64,000 nucleotides of DNA. It comes from Lutibaculum baratangense AMV1 (GTDB lineage Bacteria > Pseudomonadota > Alphaproteobacteria > Rhizobiales > Tepidamorphaceae). Made by a program: the position numbers and the translations under genes. Below, in pieces: positions 55,912 to 64,000 of this stretch (the first letter of the stretch is position 1; each line of letters begins with the position of its first letter). The stretch spans positions 1 through 64,000 of the forward strand of contig NZ_AWXZ01000037.1 in assembly GCF_000496075.1 (NCBI RefSeq), written 5' to 3'. Below the pieces are notes generated by a model, which saw only the letters and a list, made by a program, of their open reading frames with translations, did no database searches and was not told where the DNA came from.

Positions 55912-58416
55912 GTGGCCGGCGCCCGCTTCAACATGATGCGGCTATCCACAGCGATAGGCTGGGTGCGTCGGCGCCTCCGCGAGCGCCCCGACACCGAGCA
56001 CGAGATCACGCTCAACCGGCTCGCGATCGGCACGTTCCTTCTACTCTTCGTCCTCGGCGCGGAGGTGATCGACCCGGAGCTGGGGCGGGAGATGCTGGAA
56101 AGGACGGCGATATTCTTTGCCGTCTTCTATCTCACGTCCTTCGCCATCTTCGCCCACATACTCGTGTTTCCGGGCGTATCGCCAGCCCGCCGCGTCCTGT
56201 CGGCCTTCCACGACATCGGGATGGTCGCCTACGCCGCCGCCGCGGGCGGCCCGGAGACGGGCTTCTTCTATCCCGTCTTCCTGTGGGCGATCTTCGGCAA
56301 CGGCTTTCGCTTCGGGCTGCCCTACCTGTACGCGTCGATGGGCATCTCGTTCGTGTGCTTCACGGCCGTCCTGTTCGCGACCGGCTACTGGTGGGATCAT
56401 CCCGGCCTCGCGGTGGCGCTCGACCTGACGCTCTTGATCCTGCCGCTCTACGCCTCGCTCCTGATCCGTCGCCTGCAGGAGGCGAAGCGGCAGGCCGAGG
56501 AGGCCAATAAGGCCAAGAGCCTGTTCCTCGCAAGCGTCAGCCACGAGCTGCGGACGCCGCTCAACGCCATCATCGGCCTGAGCGATCTCCTCGACGACAC
56601 GAAGCGGGACAGGAAGGACGCCGAGATGATCGGCGCGATCGGCAAGTCCGGCCGACACCTGCTCGAGATGATCGACGAGCTTCTCGACTTCTCGCGCCTC
56701 GAGGCGGGCCGGATGCCCTCGAACCCGACCGAGCTCGACCTCTACGACCTTCTCGCGCGGGTCAGGAGCATCCTGAAGGTGCAGGCCGACCAGAAGGATC
56801 TGGCCCTCTGCACGACCGTCTCCGCCGGCACGCCGCGCTGGGTCATGGCGGATGCCCGGCACCTCGAGGAGATCCTCGTCAACCTCACCTCGAACGCGGT
56901 GAAGTTCACCGATGAGGGCCAGGTGCGCATCACGCTCCAGGCGCTGTCGGTCGAGAAGGAGAGCTCGGTCCTGCGCTTCGAGGTGAGCGACACGGGCATC
57001 GGGATCGCGCCGGACGCGCAGAAGAAGGTCTTCGAGAGCTTCACCCAGGCCGACGAGACGATCATCGACCGGTTCGGCGGGACCGGCCTCGGCCTCTCCA
57101 TATGCAAGCAGCTCGTCGAGATGATGGGTGGCAGCATCGGCCTCGACTCCTCACCCGGAGAAGGCAGCACGTTCTGGTTCGAGCTTCCGCTGCCGACGAT
57201 CGAGCACGAGAGAATGCCGCTGCCGGAGGGCGCCGAGATCGTCGTGGTCAGCCGGGACGAGCGCCTGCTCGATCTCGTGGAGATGGTCGCGCCGAACGCA
57301 CGGCTCTTCTCCGTTCCAGTCGCGGCGCAGCGGTGCCTCGACAGCATCGGCCCCGACGGAGCCGTGGCGCTCGTCGAGGAGGAGTTTGCCGGCGACGTCA
57401 CTCTCGATCCCGACCGCGTCGCGGGCATCCTCGCGACGGGCCCCGACGGGGGGCGCTTCAGCCTCCGCGAGATGCCGCCGAGCATCGCGGGACGCTTGCG
57501 GCTGCCGGCTTCCGAGGCGTCGCTGCAAACCGCCCTGGAGATCGCCGCCGTCGCGCTTGCGAGCGGCGCTGCGTACACGCGACCTTCGCTCGGCGAAGGC
57601 GTCCGCAGGAGCCTCCGCATCCTCGTCGCCGAGGACAACAAGACGAACCAGATGGTCATCCAGAAGATCCTGGAGAGGGCGGGGCACGCGGTCACGCTGG
57701 CCGACAACGGCGAGATCGCCGTCGATCTTCTGCGCGAAGGCGCGTTCGACGCCGTGATCATGGACGTCAACATGCCCGTGATGAACGGGATCGAGGCCGC
57801 GAAGCTCTACCGATTCGCGGCGCTCGGCCAGAAGCGGATCCCGATCATCGCTCTGACCGCGGACGCCACGGCGGCCACCCGCGCCCGTTGCGAGGAGGCG
57901 GGCATGGACGCCTGTGCGACGAAGCCGATCGAGGCCCGCCAGCTTCTGGCGCTCGTGGCGGAGATGACGGCAGAGGACGAGCCGCCGATCCCCGATGGCG
58001 AGGACGTCGTTCCGCTCGAGGCGCATCCGGCCTTCGGCCCGCGCGCCGGAGACGCGCTGCGGATGGGCACCCTGCGCGATCTGGAGTCCCTGGGCGGAAC
58101 GGAGTTCGTGCGAGACCTGGTCGACCAGTTCCTCCTCGACGCCGCCAGGCTGCTGCAGGAGCTGGCCGTCGCGGTCGAGCGAGGTGACGCGGCCATGTTC
58201 GCGGAGGTCGCGCATGCGCTTCGCAGCGCAGCGGCGAATGTCGGCGTCCAAACCATGTACGAGCACTGCCTGGCGTGGAGGCAGCCGACACCGGACGAAG
58301 TCGCCTCGAACGGTGACGAGCGTATCGCCATCCTGCGGAACGACCTCGAGGTCGCCCGCGACCTGTTCCGGCGGCACCTCGAGACGGATCGGGAGGCCCG
58401 CAGCTCCGTCGGCTGA
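55912..58416 (+). CDS. rpfC: RpfC-like hybrid sensor histidine kinase (DSF receptor candidate)
   Basis: 834 residues from GTG 55912. A short N-terminus ([13 protein letters not shown]) precedes five to six membrane segments (about 35-185), including [12 protein letters not shown], all resembling Xanthomonas RpfC. HisKA with His211 in [15 protein letters not shown]-binding boxes [20 protein letters not shown] and [10 protein letters not shown] degenerate receiver-like stretch (about 440-560) precedes the true REC with Asp618 in [12 protein letters not shown]. An HPt domain follows with His768 in [14 protein letters not shown]. It follows the GGDEF-EAL gene by one base and converges on the RpfF-like gene with a 4-base gap. 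Confidence 0.85.
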   Translation: MAGARFNMMRLSTAIGWVRRRLRERPDTEHEITLNRLAIGTFLLLFVLGAEVIDPELGREMLERTAIFFAVFYLTSFAIFAHILVFPGVSPARRVLSAFHDIGMVAYAAAAGGPETGFFYPVFLWAIFGNGFRFGLPYLYASMGISFVCFTAVLFATGYWWDHPGLAVALDLTLLILPLYASLLIRRLQEAKRQAEEANKAKSLFLASVSHELRTPLNAIIGLSDLLDDTKRDRKDAEMIGAIGKSGRHLLEMIDELLDFSRLEAGRMPSNPTELDLYDLLARVRSILKVQADQKDLALCTTVSAGTPRWVMADARHLEEILVNLTSNAVKFTDEGQVRITLQALSVEKESSVLRFEVSDTGIGIAPDAQKKVFESFTQADETIIDRFGGTGLGLSICKQLVEMMGGSIGLDSSPGEGSTFWFELPLPTIEHERMPLPEGAEIVVVSRDERLLDLVEMVAPNARLFSVPVAAQRCLDSIGPDGAVALVEEEFAGDVTLDPDRVAGILATGPDGGRFSLREMPPSIAGRLRLPASEASLQTALEIAAVALASGAAYTRPSLGEGVRRSLRILVAEDNKTNQMVIQKILERAGHAVTLADNGEIAVDLLREGAFDAVIMDVNMPVMNGIEAAKLYRFAALGQKRIPIIALTADATAATRARCEEAGMDACATKPIEARQLLALVAEMTAEDEPPIPDGEDVVPLEAHPAFGPRAGDALRMGTLRDLESLGGTEFVRDLVDQFLLDAARLLQELAVAVERGDAAMFAEVAHALRSAAANVGVQTMYEHCLAWRQPTPDEVASNGDERIAILRNDLEVARDLFRRHLETDREARSSVG

Positions 58417-58420
58417 CCCG

Positions 58421-59416
58421 CTATTCCGCCGCGCAGGCGAGGTCGTCCACGTTCCGCTTTGCCAGCCGGCGCGTCTGCGCGGCCTGAAGAAGCTCCATAC
58501 GACGCAGATCCGCGTCGGAGAGACACATCATCGTGTCGACCCAGATGTCGGTGATGTCCCGCATCTCCTGGATCGTGATCGGGTTGACCCGCTGCCGGAT
58601 GCGGTAGAGCGCCTCGCGCGTGGCGTATCCCCGATCGCTGTCGGAAAGGAAGGCCTGCACCGCCGCAGCGCCCTGCCCCTCGTCGACCACCTGGTCCACG
58701 AGTCCCATCTCGAACATTTCGTCGGCGCTGAGCACCTGCCCCTTCAGGATCATTCGCTCCGCGCCCGCGGTTCCGAGGCGCCTCGCGAGGAAGCTGTAGG
58801 CGCCCATGCCCGGAAAGGAGTTGAACAGGATCTCCGGAAGTCCGAGCTTCGCCTGCCGCTCAGCGATCAGCACGTTGCAGCTCAAGGCTCCCTCGAAGCC
58901 GCCGCCGAGCGCATCCCCCTGCACGAGAGCCACGGTCACGACGTTGCAGTCGAGGCCGACGGAGACGGCATGAACGGACTCCACGCAGTCATACGCGTAG
59001 CGGCGGAGACGCGCGCGGTCGCCGTGGCGAACGCAGGAAGCGAAGAAGGCGAGATCGCCTCCCATGTTGTAGATGCCGGGCAGGCTCGACCCCTGGACGA
59101 AATAGCGGACGGCCGCCCCCGCGCCACGGTTCTCGATGACGTAGGCCTGGATCGCGCGATGGAGGGTGATCAGTTCGCGGATCATCGTCGGCGTGATGCT
59201 GGGTGGACCCGAGGGGTGCGTGTAGCACCAGACCGCCCTCTTCACCGGGTCGAACCTGACGTCGAGCTCCCGGAAGTCGATGTCGAGGAAGGCCGGTCGA
59301 CGGTCGGCCGCGTCCGGAGACGAACCTCGGGGTCTGCGACCCGGCCCTGCCTGATCGCCTCGTTCCCCCTCAGGCAACTTCGTACCGAACCTGGCGACAC
59401 GCAACTCGCTCGACAT
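58421..59416 (-). CDS. rpfF: RpfF-like crotonase, DSF-family signal synthase candidate
   Basis: Crotonase-fold enzyme, 331 residues. The core matches RpfF rather than ordinary enoyl-CoA hydratases: VQGDALGGGFEGALSCN with Glu175, LGLPEILFNSFPGMGAYSFL with Glu195 (the two catalytic glutamates, 20 apart as in RpfF), VLSADEMFEMGLVDQVV and EMRDITDIWVDTMMCL. RpfF makes cis-2-unsaturated fatty acids (DSF) from acyl-ACP. The first 40 residues are low-complexity and not conserved; GTG 59449 is an alternative start. It is convergent with rpfC, as a signal synthase beside its receptor. Confidence 0.87.
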   Translation of the reverse strand: MSSELRVARFGTKLPEGERGDQAGPGRRPRGSSPDAADRRPAFLDIDFRELDVRFDPVKRAVWCYTHPSGPPSITPTMIRELITLHRAIQAYVIENRGAGAAVRYFVQGSSLPGIYNMGGDLAFFASCVRHGDRARLRRYAYDCVESVHAVSVGLDCNVVTVALVQGDALGGGFEGALSCNVLIAERQAKLGLPEILFNSFPGMGAYSFLARRLGTAGAERMILKGQVLSADEMFEMGLVDQVVDEGQGAAAVQAFLSDSDRGYATREALYRIRQRVNPITIQEMRDITDIWVDTMMCLSDADLRRMELLQAAQTRRLAKRNVDDLACAAE

Positions 59417-59449
59417 CACTGGCCCCAAGCATCTCGAACAGCGCCTCAC

Positions 59450-59686
59450 TGTCCGTCCAACGAGACTTTCTCATAACGTTTACACTTAATTAAGGATCAT
59501 TTCTGGAATTCGCGACGCAAGGTTAATTTTCCGGGCGTTCTGCCGCAGGCGCATCCTGGACTGCTGCTGCCGACGGCGGCGCGCCACGGACAGCCACCCC
59601 GACGACCGCGGACTGAACAATTGGTCGGCACGCGCGTTGAGCGGCTGGTGCGGGAGAAGCCGTGGCTTCAGGAGGGGACGGGGGAA
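59450..59686. other. Divergent promoter region rpfF / cox operon
   Basis: 237 bp between the divergent rpfF and coxB genes. The stretch 59470-59540 is unusually AT-rich for this genome, including TTAATTAA (59486-59493) and GGTTAATTTTCC near 59521, as expected of promoters. I could not settle individual -35/-10 boxes. AGGAGGGG (59670-59677) is the ribosome binding site for the coxB TTG start. Confidence 0.45.
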
Positions 59687-60691
59687 TTGCGTCGCAGGGG
59701 GCGTTTCAGAAGCGCTACGGGCACGGCCTTCGCCGTCGCAACCCTCGCCGTGGCCGCGAGCCTTGCCGGGTGCCAGGGCCCGCAGTCGACACTTCACGTG
59801 GCGGGCCGCGAGGCCGGGGAGATGGCGAGCCTGCTCTGGCTCCTCGTCTGGGCGGCGGGCGTCATCTGGATCCTCGTCCTCGGAACGGCCGTCTACGCCA
59901 CCGGCATCTCGCGCGGCCCCGTCGACGACCGGGTCGCGAACGTCATGATCCTGGCGGGCGGGGTCTTCCTGCCGACCCTCGTCCTGGGCGGCCTCGTGAC
60001 GTGGACGGTGTGGACGATGTCGGGCCTGCGGGTGCCGGACGAACAGGGGCTGCGCGTCGCAGTGTCCGGCGAGCAGTGGTGGTGGCGGGTCGCCTACGAG
60101 GGGCCGGACGGGAACCCCGTCGCCAGCGCCAACGAGATCAGGCTGCCGGCGGGCGAGACCGTGACGCTCGAGCTGTCGAGCCCCGACGTGATCCACTCGT
60201 TCTGGATACCCTCGATCGCCGGCAAGATGGACATGATCCCGGGCCGGGTGAACGAGCTCGTGCTCGAGCCGACGAAGCCCGGCATCTATCGCGGGGTGTG
60301 CGCGGAATATTGCGGCACGTCGCATGCCCTCATGGCCTTCTCCGTCGTCGTGATGGAGCCCGACGCGTTCGCGGCGTGGCTCGCCGAAGAGGCCCGCCCC
60401 GCCTCCGCCTCAAGCGCGCACGAGGGCTTGGCGCTGTTCCTCGAGAACGGATGCGGCGCCTGCCACGCGATACGAGGCACGGAAGCCGACGGCCGGGTCG
60501 GCCCCGATCTGACGCATGTGGCGAGCCGCAAGAGCCTCGGCGCCGGCATCCTGCCGGTGACGCAGGCGGCGCTCGAGGAGTGGATCACGCACACCAGGGA
60601 GGTGAAGCCCGACGCGCGGATGCCGCCCTACGACATGCTGCCGGAGGCGGAGATCGCGACCATCGCCGGCTACCTCGCGAGCCTGAAATGA
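59687..60691 (+). CDS. coxB: Cytochrome c oxidase subunit II with fused cytochrome c domain
   Basis: Lipoprotein-type subunit II, 334 residues. TTG 59687 is chosen because AGGAGGGG lies 9 bp before it and it gives an Arg-rich n-region before the lipobox SLAGC; the frame is open to a TTG at 59621. Two membrane segments follow (about residues 45-70 and 85-110). The CuA site is complete: His in VIHSFWIPS, then CAEYCGTSHALM. A C-terminal cytochrome c domain has CGACH and the distal Met in ARMPPYDML. It receives electrons from cytochrome c and passes them to subunit I, encoded next with an ATGA overlap. Confidence 0.92.
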   Translation: MRRRGRFRSATGTAFAVATLAVAASLAGCQGPQSTLHVAGREAGEMASLLWLLVWAAGVIWILVLGTAVYATGISRGPVDDRVANVMILAGGVFLPTLVLGGLVTWTVWTMSGLRVPDEQGLRVAVSGEQWWWRVAYEGPDGNPVASANEIRLPAGETVTLELSSPDVIHSFWIPSIAGKMDMIPGRVNELVLEPTKPGIYRGVCAEYCGTSHALMAFSVVVMEPDAFAAWLAEEARPASASSAHEGLALFLENGCGACHAIRGTEADGRVGPDLTHVASRKSLGAGILPVTQAALEEWITHTREVKPDARMPPYDMLPEAEIATIAGYLASLK

Positions 60692-63243
60692 AGGTCGACC
60701 AAGAGGCCATCGCCCGGCACAACCGGCAACAGGACGATCCGGCGCTGCGAAAGGCGCAGGAGGAGCGCCTGATGAAGGCGTGGGAGACGCCGACGGGCTG
60801 GCGCTACTGGTCGGCCGTGAACAACTCGGAGGTCGGGCTCTGGTACACCGCCACGGCCTTCGCCTTCATGCTCTTCGCGGGCGTCCTCGCGCTCATCGTC
60901 CGGGCGCAGCTCGCGGTCCCCGAAAACGACCTCGTCTCGGCGGAGTTCTTCAACCAGGCCTTCACGCTGCACGGCACGGCGATGATGTTCCTCTTCGCCG
61001 TGCCGATCTTCGAGGCCGTGGCGATCCTGCTCCTGCCCCAGATGCTCGGCGCGCGCGACCTGCCCTTCCCGCGGCTGTCGGCCTTCGGCTACTGGAGCTT
61101 CCTGATCGGCGGCGTCTTCGTCCTCGGCTCGATCTTCTTCAACGCCGCGCCGCAGGGCGGCTGGTTCATGTATCCCCCGCTCACCACCGACACCCGCCAG
61201 TCGGGCATCGGCGCGGACATCTGGCTCCTCGGCCTCTCCTTCATCGAGGTCGCGGCGATCGCGGCCGCCGTCGAGCTGATCGTCGGCGTCCTGAAGTGCC
61301 GGCCGCCCGGCATGCGCATCAACCTGACGCCGCTCTACGGCTGGTACGTGCTCGTCGTCGGCGTGATGATCCTCTTCGCCTTTCCGCCGCTGATCGCCGG
61401 CGACATCCTGTTCGAATTCGAGCGGATGCTCGACTGGCCGTTCTTCGACCCCGCGCGCGGCGGCGACCCGCTGCTGTGGCAGCACCTGTTCTGGATCTTC
61501 GGGCACCCGGAGGTCTACATCATCTTCCTGCCGGCGATCGCGCTCGTCGCGATGATCGTCCCGACCTTCGCGCAGCGGCCGATCTTCGGCTATTCCTGGA
61601 TCGTGCTCGCGGCGATCGGGACCGGCTTCATCTCGTTCGGGCTGTGGGTGCACCACATGTTCACGACGGGGCTGCCGCAGATCTCGCTCGGCTTCTTCTC
61701 CGCCGCCTCGGAAGCCGTGGCGATCCCGACGGGCGTGCAGATCTTCGCCTTCCTCGCGGCGCTGCTCGCCGGCCGCGTCGTCTATTCCGTGCCGATGCTG
61801 TTCGTGACGGGCGCGCTGGCGATCTTCGTGATCGGCGGGCTGACCGGCGTGATGGTGGCGATCGCGCCCTTCGACTGGCAGGCCCACGACACGTATTTCG
61901 TCGTCGCCCACCTGCACTACGTGCTGATCGGGGGCATGCTGTTCCCCGTGGTGGCGGGCCTCTACTATTTCTACCCGATGGTCGCGGGCAAGATGCTGTC
62001 GCCGCGGCTCGGGCGGACCGCCTTCTGGATGATGTTCGTCGGCTTCAATGTCGGCTTCTTCCCGATGCACTTCGTCGGCATGTGGGGGATGCCGCGCCGC
62101 GTGTTCACCTATCCCGCGGGCTTCGGGTGGGAGCTGCCGAACATGCTCTCCACGATCGGCGCCTTCGTCTTCGCCACGGGCTTCCTCTTCGTCGTCTGGG
62201 ACACGCTGCGCCCCAAGGGGAGGCAGCCCTACGCGCCGCGCAACGTCTGGAACGCCGGGACGCTCGAATGGCTGGCGGAGGTGCCCGACAAGCCGTGGGG
62301 CGTGCGCTCGATCCCCTTCGTCCAGAGCCGCTACCCGCTCTGGGACCAGAAGAACTTCATGCGGGACTACGACGAGGGGCGCTTCTTCCTGCCGGACGCG
62401 CACGAGGTGAGGCGCGAGACGCTCGTGACCTCGATCATCGACGCGGAGCCGATCCAGTGCCTGCGCGTGCCGGGGCCCACCTTCAAGACGTTCTGGGCCG
62501 CGATGTTCACGGGCGGCGTGTTCGTCTTCTCGACCTTCCACATGTGGACGGCGGCCGTCGTCTCCGGTGTTCTCGCCCTTTGCGCGATCCTCGCCTGGCT
62601 GTGGACGGGGACGGCGCTCGTGCCGGAGAAGGAGGAGAAGGACATCGGGCTCGGCATGACGGCGCCGCTCTACATGAGCGGGCCGCGCTCGGTCGGCTGG
62701 TGGGCGATGTTCATCACCATGCTCGGCGACATGTCGGCTTTCTTCAGCCTGATCTTCGGGTATTTCTTCTACTGGACGGTGCATCCGGACTTCCCGCCAG
62801 CGGGCGCCGGGGCCGACGCGCCGGGATGGTTCCTCCTGGGGGCCGGCCTCCTGCTCGCGAGTTGGCTCGCCACCACGACGGCGCGCAGGGTCCTGAGCGC
62901 AGGAAACGAGGCGGCGTTCCCCATGCTGATCGTCGCGGCGATCCTCGCGGCCGCAGGCGGGACGGCGGCGCTGATCCACGCGCCGGCGGCGGCGGGGCTC
63001 GACCCCACCGCCGACGTCTATCCCGCGACCGTTTGGGTGCTCGTGATCTGGACCGCCGTCCATGCCGGCGCGGGGATCGTGATGCAGCTCTACTGCCTCG
63101 CGCGCTTCGCGGCCCGGCGGCTGACGGCGACCTACGACATCGACATCTGGAACGTCGCGCTGTTCTGGCACTTCGTGGCGGTGACGGTGGCTGTCACGAC
63201 CGCGACGGTCGTCGGTTTCCCCCATGTCGGCGGAGGCGGGTGA
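60688..63243 (+). CDS. Cytochrome c oxidase subunit I-III fusion
   Basis: Heme-copper oxidase catalytic subunit fused to subunit III, 851 residues. Subunit I part (about 1-600): heme ligand His in TLHGTAMMFLF; CuB and cross-linked Tyr in IFGHPEVYIIFLP; the His pair in WVHHMFTTG; and HDTYFVVAHLHYVLIGG with the heme a and a3 ligands. The HPEVY form marks an A-family oxidase. The subunit III part (about 600-851) holds hydrophobic helices with GWWAMFITMLGDMSAFFSLI and FWHFVAVTVAV. Start overlaps coxB (ATGA). The small membrane gene follows. Confidence 0.93.
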   Translation: MKVDQEAIARHNRQQDDPALRKAQEERLMKAWETPTGWRYWSAVNNSEVGLWYTATAFAFMLFAGVLALIVRAQLAVPENDLVSAEFFNQAFTLHGTAMMFLFAVPIFEAVAILLLPQMLGARDLPFPRLSAFGYWSFLIGGVFVLGSIFFNAAPQGGWFMYPPLTTDTRQSGIGADIWLLGLSFIEVAAIAAAVELIVGVLKCRPPGMRINLTPLYGWYVLVVGVMILFAFPPLIAGDILFEFERMLDWPFFDPARGGDPLLWQHLFWIFGHPEVYIIFLPAIALVAMIVPTFAQRPIFGYSWIVLAAIGTGFISFGLWVHHMFTTGLPQISLGFFSAASEAVAIPTGVQIFAFLAALLAGRVVYSVPMLFVTGALAIFVIGGLTGVMVAIAPFDWQAHDTYFVVAHLHYVLIGGMLFPVVAGLYYFYPMVAGKMLSPRLGRTAFWMMFVGFNVGFFPMHFVGMWGMPRRVFTYPAGFGWELPNMLSTIGAFVFATGFLFVVWDTLRPKGRQPYAPRNVWNAGTLEWLAEVPDKPWGVRSIPFVQSRYPLWDQKNFMRDYDEGRFFLPDAHEVRRETLVTSIIDAEPIQCLRVPGPTFKTFWAAMFTGGVFVFSTFHMWTAAVVSGVLALCAILAWLWTGTALVPEKEEKDIGLGMTAPLYMSGPRSVGWWAMFITMLGDMSAFFSLIFGYFFYWTVHPDFPPAGAGADAPGWFLLGAGLLLASWLATTTARRVLSAGNEAAFPMLIVAAILAAAGGTAALIHAPAAAGLDPTADVYPATVWVLVIWTAVHAGAGIVMQLYCLARFAARRLTATYDIDIWNVALFWHFVAVTVAVTTATVVGFPHVGGGG

Positions 63244-63244
63244 G

Positions 63245-63634
63245 ATGGCGGACACGACGACCGGGCGGCGGCCCGGGCACAGGGACCAGCTGATCGGGCT
63301 GACGATCGCGCCGCTGATCTGGGCTGCGCATTTCCTCGTCTGCTACGTCTTCGCGGCGGTCTGGTGCGCGAAGCTGCCCGACGCGGGCCTCGCGGTGCCG
63401 CGGCTCGTGGTGGCGGCGGCGACCGTCGTCGCGCTCGGCGGCATCGGCCTCGTCGCGCTGCGCGTGTTCGGCCAGTGGGGCTTCACGCTTCGCGAGGAGC
63501 CGCGCCACGACGAGGACACGGTGGCGGCGCGGCACGCCTTCCTGAGCCGGGCGACGTTCCTCCTGTGCGGGCTGAGCGCGGTCGCGACCGTCTACGACGC
63601 GATCCCCGCCCTCTTCCTGTCGACCTGCCGGTGA
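63245..63634 (+). CDS. Small membrane protein of the cox operon
   Basis: 129 residues with three hydrophobic segments: IGLTIAPLIWAAHFLVCYVF, VVAAATVVALGGIGLVALRV and a C-terminal ATFLLCGLSAVATVYDAIPA. I do not recognise a family with certainty; such proteins sit beside alternative cytochrome oxidase genes in alphaproteobacteria and may be assembly or subunit IV-type proteins. ATG 63245 follows the oxidase stop by one base; an ATG at 63224 would overlap the oxidase gene. Its stop overlaps the GTG of the next gene by 3 bases. Confidence 0.65.
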   Translation: MADTTTGRRPGHRDQLIGLTIAPLIWAAHFLVCYVFAAVWCAKLPDAGLAVPRLVVAAATVVALGGIGLVALRVFGQWGFTLREEPRHDEDTVAARHAFLSRATFLLCGLSAVATVYDAIPALFLSTCR

Positions 63635-64000
63635 CGACGATGCGCCCGCTTTCTCTGACCGCCGCGATCCTGCTCCTCGCCCTCGCCTGGGGCGGGCCGC
63701 TGCCCGGCATGACGGCGGGCAGCTTCACGGCGCACATGATCCTGCACGTGACGCTCGTGGCGGTCGTGGCGCCGCTTCTGGCGATGGCGCTCGCCGGCAC
63801 GCGGCTCGACCCGACGATCGGGGGCGGCGTCCTCTTCGCGCCGCTGACGGCGCTCGTCGTCGAGTTCTTCGTCGTCTGGGGATGGCACGCGCCGGGCCCG
63901 CACCTCGCCGCGCGCGTCTCCTGGGCGGGCTTCGCGGCGGAGCAGGCCTCGTTCCTGGCGGCCGGGCTCCTCGTGTGGCTGTCGGCGATCGGCGGCCGGA
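63631..64000 (+). CDS. CtaG-type cytochrome c oxidase assembly protein (partial, runs off window)
   Basis: At least 123 residues, open at the right window edge. Start GTG 63631 overlaps the preceding stop; ATG 63640 is an alternative. The sequence is hydrophobic and matches the caa3-type CtaG family: TAHMILHVTLVAVVAPLLAM near residues 34-53 and FFVVWGWHAPGPHLAA near 80-95, the two His-containing membrane motifs. It would assist CuB/CuA site assembly in the oxidase encoded just upstream. Confidence 0.75.
   Translation, partial: MTTMRPLSLTAAILLLALAWGGPLPGMTAGSFTAHMILHVTLVAVVAPLLAMALAGTRLDPTIGGGVLFAPLTALVVEFFVVWGWHAPGPHLAARVSWAGFAAEQASFLAAGLLVWLSAIGGR

Noticed and set aside
60670-63255. 861-codon open frame on the minus strand opposite the oxidase gene
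   Set aside because: It is a GC-rich shadow: translation is Arg/Asp/His/Gly-rich with no fold or motif, while the plus strand encodes a complete oxidase.

Overview
The window is about 64 kb of GC-rich, tightly packed chromosomal DNA. ATGA/GTGA start-stop overlaps, many GTG starts, three TRAP transporters, the hut set with HutF, HWE-type histidine kinases and a split NHEJ ligase system suggest an alphaproteobacterium (Hyphomicrobiales/Rhodospirillales-like). I cannot name a genus. I see no insertion sequence, phage gene, CRISPR array or rRNA. One tRNA gene is present, tRNA-Ser(CGA).

Left part (1-32 kb) is catabolism and uptake. It holds the tail of an ABC ATPase, an ArsR regulator with an MFS transporter, D-lactate dehydrogenase with lactate permease, a TerC-like DUF475 protein, and mmsA divergent from a LysR gene. 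The histidine-utilisation locus has hutF-hutC on the minus strand and, divergently, hutI-hutH-hutU running directly into a complete TRAP transporter. A second TRAP transporter with an amidase diverges from an IclR regulator, an SCP-x thiolase, an acyl-CoA ligase, an SDR and a two-domain PPC protein. Then come the tRNA, a VOC dioxygenase and a DUF1045-phnM-phnN phosphonate operon.

Middle part (32-49 kb): an FAD amine oxidase whose C-terminal tail appears frameshifted; two tandem sulfotransferase-like paralogues; a beta-oxidation operon (fadE, fadA, fadJ-type, CoA-transferase) behind a palindromic operator-like site; a DUF305 protein; an ABC-F ATPase; and separate LigD-polymerase and ATP-dependent ligase genes.

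Right part (48.7-59.4 kb) is the most striking. A light-sensing operon (heme oxygenase, bacteriophytochrome kinase, response regulator, REC-HWE kinase, opposing single-domain response regulator) lies directly beside what looks like a DSF-type quorum-sensing module. That module has a REC-PAS-GGDEF-EAL protein, an RpfC-like hybrid sensor kinase one base downstream, and, converging on them, an RpfF-like crotonase (DSF synthase). The EAL/GGDEF protein sits where Xanthomonas has the HD-GYP regulator RpfG. Red light, a fatty-acid signal and cyclic di-GMP may therefore be linked here.

The right edge (59.6 kb to the end) begins a heme-copper oxidase operon: subunit II with a fused cytochrome c domain, a subunit I-III fusion, a small membrane protein and a partial CtaG-type assembly protein.
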